NCBI GenBank assembly: GCA_041481445.1
Contig: JBGPBV010000102.1
Location: forward strand, 1 to 25,206
Reading direction: 5' to 3'
Length of the DNA stretch: 25,206 bases
Source of the DNA: AA29 sp041481445
GTDB taxonomy: Bacteria > Acidobacteriota > Vicinamibacteria > Fen-336
The number at the start of each line of letters is the position of its first letter. Position 1 is the stretch's first letter. Of the stretch, positions 21,461 to 25,206 are shown piece by piece. The position numbers and the translations under genes are program-made. Below the pieces are notes generated by a model. It had not been told where the DNA came from and did no database searches. It saw nothing but the letters and a program-made list of their open reading frames with translations.

Positions 21461-22222
21461 TCAGGGGGCCTGGAGCGCCTCCATCATGTCGCCCGGGCAG
21501 TTCGAGCCGACGCCGTAGAGCTCGAACCGCATCAGGCGGCGCAGCTCCTCCACCTCGTCCACCACCCAGGTCGCGACCTTCACTCCGGCCTCGCGCGCGC
21601 GGTCACGCAGCTCGTCGGAGAGGAGGCGCTTCTCGGGCATGATGATCTCGGAGCCGACCTCGCGCGCTCCCGCCAGCATCTCGCCGACCGTCGCCTTCTC
21701 GTGGAACAGGTGCCCGCGGACGATCTCGGGCGCCATCGCCCGGCAGCGGAGCAAGGCGCGCCGGTCGAAGGAGATGAGGGCCACCTCCTTCTCCATTCGG
21801 GCCCGGCGCACCTCCTCCACGACATGCGCCTCGATCCCGCCCTCGGCGTCGTCCGTCACCGCCTCCGGCTTGATCTCGATCATGGCGAGGGCGCGATCGT
21901 GCAGGAGGCCGAGCACCTCGCCCAGGGTGGGCACCCGCTCGCCGCGGTAGGCGGAGCCGAATCGAGTGGGGTATCCGGCGGACAACCGCCGGATCTCGGC
22001 CAGGCTCATCTGCTTGATCGCGCCGTGGCCGTCGGTGGTGCGGTCGACCGTGGTGTCGTGGATCACGACGACCTCCCCGTCGCGGGAGAGGTGGACGTCG
22101 AACTCGACGATGGCAGCTCCGATCTCGAGGGCGGAGGCGAACGAGGCGAGCGTGTTCTCCGGACGGTGCGCGCTGTCGCCGCGATGGGCGATCACGAGGG
22201 GGACGGGAGGGGTCGGGGGCAT
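21461..22222 (-). CDS. ugpQ: Glycerophosphodiester phosphodiesterase, cytoplasmic UgpQ-like
   Basis: A 253-residue GDPD TIM-barrel, close in length to E. coli UgpQ. It hydrolyses glycerophosphodiesters such as glycerophosphocholine to glycerol-3-phosphate and an alcohol. Active-site residues are H13-R14 (IAHRGDSAHRPENTL, with E22), metal ligands E40 and D42 (VEFDVHLSRDG) and H55 (VIHDTTVDRTTDG). There is no signal peptide, so it is cytoplasmic, unlike periplasmic GlpQ. ATG 22222 has no Shine-Dalgarno. A TAACAT on the - strand (22229-22234) lies 6 bases upstream but is a weak -10. It is convergent with the DUF1015 gene (32 bases apart) and divergent from the repeat-protein genes. Confidence 0.93.
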   Translation of the reverse strand: MPPTPPVPLVIAHRGDSAHRPENTLASFASALEIGAAIVEFDVHLSRDGEVVVIHDTTVDRTTDGHGAIKQMSLAEIRRLSAGYPTRFGSAYRGERVPTLGEVLGLLHDRALAMIEIKPEAVTDDAEGGIEAHVVEEVRRARMEKEVALISFDRRALLRCRAMAPEIVRGHLFHEKATVGEMLAGAREVGSEIIMPEKRLLSDELRDRAREAGVKVATWVVDEVEELRRLMRFELYGVGSNCPGDMMEALQAP

Positions 22223-22314
22223 GGACCCATGTTAGACCCGGCGGCGCGGCATCGGATCGGGAGGCAGGGGAGGACGCGTTGACAACCGGCCTCCGCAGGG
22301 CGCCTCATTGCGGG

Positions 22315-24165
22315 ATGCGCCTGCGTCTGGGCGTGGCGGGCCTCTGCCTCGTTGCCGGTGCCGCGCCGTGCGGGGCGGAGCTGCCCGTGCGGGTGGGGAT
22401 CGAGTTCCAGGTCAGCGCCGACACGACGGCCGCTCACGTGCGCCCCTCGGTGAGCGCCGATGGCACCGGCCGGTTCGTGATCGTCTGGCAGAGCTCCAGC
22501 GGGGACGGCCCCAGCATCGGGATCCTCGGCCAACGCTACGACGAGATGGGGAACCCCCAGGGCTCGCAATTCCACGTCAACACCTACACCACGGACGTCC
22601 AGGGACAGCCTTCCGTAGCCATGGGCGCGTCCGGAGACTTCGTGGTCGTCTGGCAGAGCCGCGGCCAGGATGGCTCCGACTATGGCGTCTTCGGGCGGCG
22701 TTATGACGCGTTGGGGAGCCCGCAAGGGCCGGAGTTCCAGCTCGCCCTGGCCACCCAGCAACGGCAGTACCTCGCCAAGGTGGGTGTCGCGGGCGACGGG
22801 AGCTTCGTGGTCGCCTGGGACGGCTTCACCCAGGGCGGCAGCTACCGCGGCGTGTACGGCCGGCGCTTCGACGCTTCCGGGAACCCGCAGGGGCCGGACT
22901 TCCCGCTGCGCTCTTCGAGCGAAGGGTACGGGCTCCGTCCGACCGTGGCCATGAACGCGGCCGGCGAGTTCATCGTGGCCTGGAACCAATGCTGCGACGG
23001 CAGCGGCTACGGCGTGTCCGCCCGCAGGTTCGACCCTTCCGCCACCCCACGGGGACCGCAATTCGCCGCGAACACCCTCACCCTGCAGTCACAGCAGGGG
23101 GCGTCGGTCGGCATCGACGACGCCGGCGGGTTCGTGGTCACGTGGCACAGCGCGGGCGACGTCTTCGCCCGAAGGTTCGACGAATTCGGGAGCGCCCTCG
23201 ACCCCGAGTTCCTCGTGAACACCTACACCACGGGGGCGCAGGCGGCGGCCGCGACCACCATGGATCCGGACGGGGACTTCGTCGTCGTCTGGAGCAGTCC
23301 CGGTCAGGATGGCAGCGGCCAGGGAATCTTCGGCCAGGCCTTCGATTCCTCCGCGAACCGTCGCGGCTCCGAGTTCGCCGTCAACACCTACACCACGGGC
23401 GATCAGACGACCCCCGCGATCGCCACGGACGGCTCCGGCAACCTCGTGGTCGCATGGTCCAGCTACCCCTCCGGCTTGAGCGGCCGGCGCGGCGTGTTCG
23501 GCCAACGCTACACGATGCCCCCGGACTCGATCTTCGCCGACGGCTTCGAGACCGGCGGTCTCTCGGCGTGGTCGGCCGCGCAGACGGACGCCGGCGACTT
23601 GAGCGTCTCCGCGGGGGCGGCCATGGACGGGACGAGCTTCGGCCTCCAGGCGCTCGTGGACGATCAGGCCGGCCTCTACGTCCAGGACGACTCGCCGGAC
23701 GGCGAGACCCGTTACCGGGCGCGCTTCCTGCTCGATCCGAGCGGCTTCGACCCCGGGGAGACGGCCGGGCATTTCCGCGTGCGCGTGTTCCTGGCCTTCG
23801 AGGACGCTCCCTTCCGGCGGCTGGTGCAGGTGATCCTCAAGCGGCAGGGCGGCCAATACGGCCTCGCCGCTCGCGTGCGGCGCGACGACGACTCGCTGGC
23901 CGACACCGGCTTCTCCGCCGTGAACGCCGGGCCGCACGTGGTGGAGGTGGACTGGCGCCGGTCCAACGGGCCCGGCGCCGGCGACGGGGTCTTCGAGATG
24001 TGGATCGACGGGGCCTCGGTGGCGTCCCTGTCCGGCCTCGACAACGACGCGCGCGCGGTGGACTTCGTCCGCCTGGGTGCCATGTCCGTGAAGTCCGGGG
24101 CCTCGGGCACGCTGGGTTTCGACGAGTTCGCGTCGCGCCGGTGGACCTACATCGGACCGCCATGA
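22315..24165 (+). CDS. Secreted repeat protein, predicted seven-bladed beta-propeller plus ConA/LamG-like domain
   Basis: A 616-residue protein from ATG 22315, with a signal peptide MRLRLGVAGLCLVAGAA. Seven repeats of about 50 residues follow, each with the pattern F-x-VN-TYTT, a Q/P turn, A-x-D/G-x-x-G-x-FVVVW and a GVFGRRFD-x-x-GNPQG end. Seven repeats suggest one closed propeller. After DSIFADGFETGGLSAWS comes a domain of about 200 residues resembling a concanavalin/LamG jelly-roll (ETRYRARFLLDP, VVEVDWRRS, VFEMWIDGASV). No catalytic motif was seen; carbohydrate or surface binding is a guess. A longer start at TTG 22279 has the site GGGGAGGA upstream, but its 12 extra codons use A/T third bases unlike the gene; that TTG is also part of TTGACA (22279-22284), which could instead be a -35. 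Confidence 0.8.
   Translation: MRLRLGVAGLCLVAGAAPCGAELPVRVGIEFQVSADTTAAHVRPSVSADGTGRFVIVWQSSSGDGPSIGILGQRYDEMGNPQGSQFHVNTYTTDVQGQPSVAMGASGDFVVVWQSRGQDGSDYGVFGRRYDALGSPQGPEFQLALATQQRQYLAKVGVAGDGSFVVAWDGFTQGGSYRGVYGRRFDASGNPQGPDFPLRSSSEGYGLRPTVAMNAAGEFIVAWNQCCDGSGYGVSARRFDPSATPRGPQFAANTLTLQSQQGASVGIDDAGGFVVTWHSAGDVFARRFDEFGSALDPEFLVNTYTTGAQAAAATTMDPDGDFVVVWSSPGQDGSGQGIFGQAFDSSANRRGSEFAVNTYTTGDQTTPAIATDGSGNLVVAWSSYPSGLSGRRGVFGQRYTMPPDSIFADGFETGGLSAWSAAQTDAGDLSVSAGAAMDGTSFGLQALVDDQAGLYVQDDSPDGETRYRARFLLDPSGFDPGETAGHFRVRVFLAFEDAPFRRLVQVILKRQGGQYGLAARVRRDDDSLADTGFSAVNAGPHVVEVDWRRSNGPGAGDGVFEMWIDGASVASLSGLDNDARAVDFVRLGAMSVKSGASGTLGFDEFASRRWTYIGPP
22393..23517 (+). repeat. Seven tandem protein repeats of about 50 residues
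   Basis: Each unit ends with a (R/Q)(R/A)(F/Y)D-x-x-G-x-x-x-G-type turn and has the core G-x-F-V-V-x-W. Unit 5 is shortened by loss of its second loop. DNA similarity persists between units: an 18-base block at 22576-22593 recurs exactly at 23380-23397. Confidence 0.75.
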
Positions 24166-25206
24166 GCGCGCGCGGGAGGCGGCGAGGCTCGATGGTGGCC
24201 GGCATCGTGATGGCGGCCGGCGGAGTGGCCTGGGCCCAGGCGCCCGGGCTCGAGCTCCCGGTCAACCAATACGTCACCGGGTCCCAGGAGAGGCCGGCCG
24301 TGGCCGTCGATGCGGACGGGAACTTCGTCGTGGTCTGGGACAGCCTCGGGCAGGACGGCGACCTCCACGGCGTGTTCGCCCGGCGCTTCGACGGGGCCGG
24401 TCAGGCGCTCGGGCCCGAGTTCCAGGTCAACTCCGACACGGTGGACTCCCAGCGAGCGCCCGCGATCGCGATGAGGCCGTCCGGAGAGTTCGTGGTCGTC
24501 TGGCAGAGCTTCGGACAGGACGGCAGCTTCGGCGGCATCTTCGGGCAGGGCTTCGACGCCTCCGGGGCATCCGTGGGCTCGGAGTTCCAGGTGAACTCGA
24601 TCTCGGCCAACGCGCAGCGCGTACCCGCGGTGGCCATGGACGCGACCGGGAGCTTCGTCGTCGTCTGGCAGGGCTACACCTTTGCCGGGCTGTGGGACGT
24701 CTGGGGCCGCCGCTTCGACGCGTCGGGAAATCCACTGGGCGGGGATTTCCGGGTGAACGCCTACACCACGGACCACCAGGCCAACCCGTCGCTGGCCATG
24801 GACGGCAGCGGGAACTTCGTCGTGGCGTGGGAGTCGTACAAGCGGGACTCTTTCGGCGGCATTCCCAGTGCGAGCCTCGACATCTTCGGGCGGCGCTTCG
24901 ACTCCTCGGGGACGCCACAGGGTCCGGACTTCCAGGCCAACTCGACCGCGGGCACCCGCGCGGCGAGGGTGGCGGTCGACGCGGCGGGCGAGTTCATGGT
25001 CGTGTGGCAGCGCGGATTCTTCTACGGGGGCATCTCGGGTCGCCGGTTCGATGCCGCGGGCGCGGCCGTCGGTCCCGAGATCCAGGTCGAGACGAGCATC
25101 TACGCCGGGGAGCCCACCGTGGCCGCAGCGGCCGCGGGAGAGTTCGTGGTCGCCTGGAAGAAGTTCTCCTACGTCTACATCGACGAGGACAACTACTACA
25201 ACTACG
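24162..25206 (+). CDS. Second secreted repeat protein, paralogue of its neighbour, truncated by the window edge
   Basis: The frame is open from ATG 24162 to the end of the window (348 codons, no stop). The start overlaps the upstream stop as ATGA. The N-terminus is a signal peptide (basic RGRRRG, then MVAGIVMAAGGVAWA with cleavage near AQA). Five full repeats and part of a sixth follow, of the same kind as in the upstream gene (FQVN, FVVVWQSFGQDGS, GRRFDASGNP). Repeat 4 carries an insertion (YKRDSFGGIPSASLD). The visible end is rich in Tyr, Asp and Asn. By analogy it should have a seventh repeat and perhaps a C-terminal ConA-like domain beyond the window. The function is unknown. Confidence 0.8.
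   Translation, partial: MSARGRRRGSMVAGIVMAAGGVAWAQAPGLELPVNQYVTGSQERPAVAVDADGNFVVVWDSLGQDGDLHGVFARRFDGAGQALGPEFQVNSDTVDSQRAPAIAMRPSGEFVVVWQSFGQDGSFGGIFGQGFDASGASVGSEFQVNSISANAQRVPAVAMDATGSFVVVWQGYTFAGLWDVWGRRFDASGNPLGGDFRVNAYTTDHQANPSLAMDGSGNFVVAWESYKRDSFGGIPSASLDIFGRRFDSSGTPQGPDFQANSTAGTRAARVAVDAAGEFMVVWQRGFFYGGISGRRFDAAGAAVGPEIQVETSIYAGEPTVAAAAAGEFVVAWKKFSYVYIDEDNYYNY
24249..25206 (+). repeat. Tandem protein repeats in the second paralogue (five full, sixth cut)
   Basis: Units have the same consensus as those at 22393-23517. The 29 bases at 24481-24509 match 22631-22659 with one difference, showing close DNA relatedness between the two genes. Confidence 0.7.

Overview
The window is high-GC DNA (roughly 70 percent, with strong G/C preference at third codon positions) from a Gram-negative bacterium. 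It contains an outer-membrane-type beta-barrel, a lipoprotein, two Ser/Thr protein kinases, a DUF4388-FHA protein and secreted repeat proteins ending near a DGFExG-type motif. This mix fits Acidobacteriota (for example a Thermoanaerobaculia-like lineage) or a similar soil/sediment group. The assignment is inference from gene style only. No rRNA, tRNA, CRISPR array, insertion sequence or phage gene was seen. The window is densely coding: the longest gene-free stretch is about 155 bases (11034-11190).

Region 1 (1-5540, + strand) is a leucine/isovalerate degradation cluster. It holds the 3' end of the methylcrotonyl-CoA carboxylase carboxyltransferase subunit, an MFS transporter, methylglutaconyl-CoA hydratase, a biotin carboxylase, a separate biotin carrier protein, and HMG-CoA lyase. 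Together they take 3-methylcrotonyl-CoA to acetoacetate and acetyl-CoA. The carboxylase alpha subunit, usually one chain, is split in two at a TGATG junction. Region 2 (5555-9187) has a receiver-domain/Ser-Thr-kinase fusion, then on the - strand an M4 metalloprotease translationally coupled to a small outer-membrane-type barrel. Region 3 (9200-11712) has GTP-dependent PEP carboxykinase behind a near-consensus sigma-70 promoter, then a small lipoprotein.

Region 4 (11763-15976) has a membrane sensor Ser/Thr kinase in a - strand operon with a cupredoxin-like protein carrying a full H-C-H-M copper site. A membrane-anchored M28 peptidase diverges from it. Region 5 (15987-18805, - strand) is the most interesting part: a four-gene operon for sulfur-carrier-protein-dependent cysteine synthesis, with a rhodanese-ThiF/MoeB fusion, a CysM-like PLP enzyme, a JAMM metalloprotease (Mec) and a ThiS/MoaD-like carrier (CysO). 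The carrier ends in Gly-Gly-Ser-Val instead of Gly-Gly, so it should need proteolytic maturation before activation. The activating enzyme has its rhodanese domain first, the reverse of mycobacterial MoeZ.

Region 6 (18936-25206) has a DUF4388-FHA protein, a DUF1015 protein, a cytoplasmic glycerophosphodiester phosphodiesterase (- strand), and two tandem overlapping genes for secreted proteins built of about 50-residue repeats. The complete one has seven repeats, which suggests a seven-bladed beta-propeller, followed by a ConA/LamG-like domain. The second runs off the right edge in its sixth repeat. Several genes (13825-14493, 14585-15976, 18936-20171) have -10-like hexamers only 11-17 bases before the start codon, which suggests very short or absent 5' leaders.
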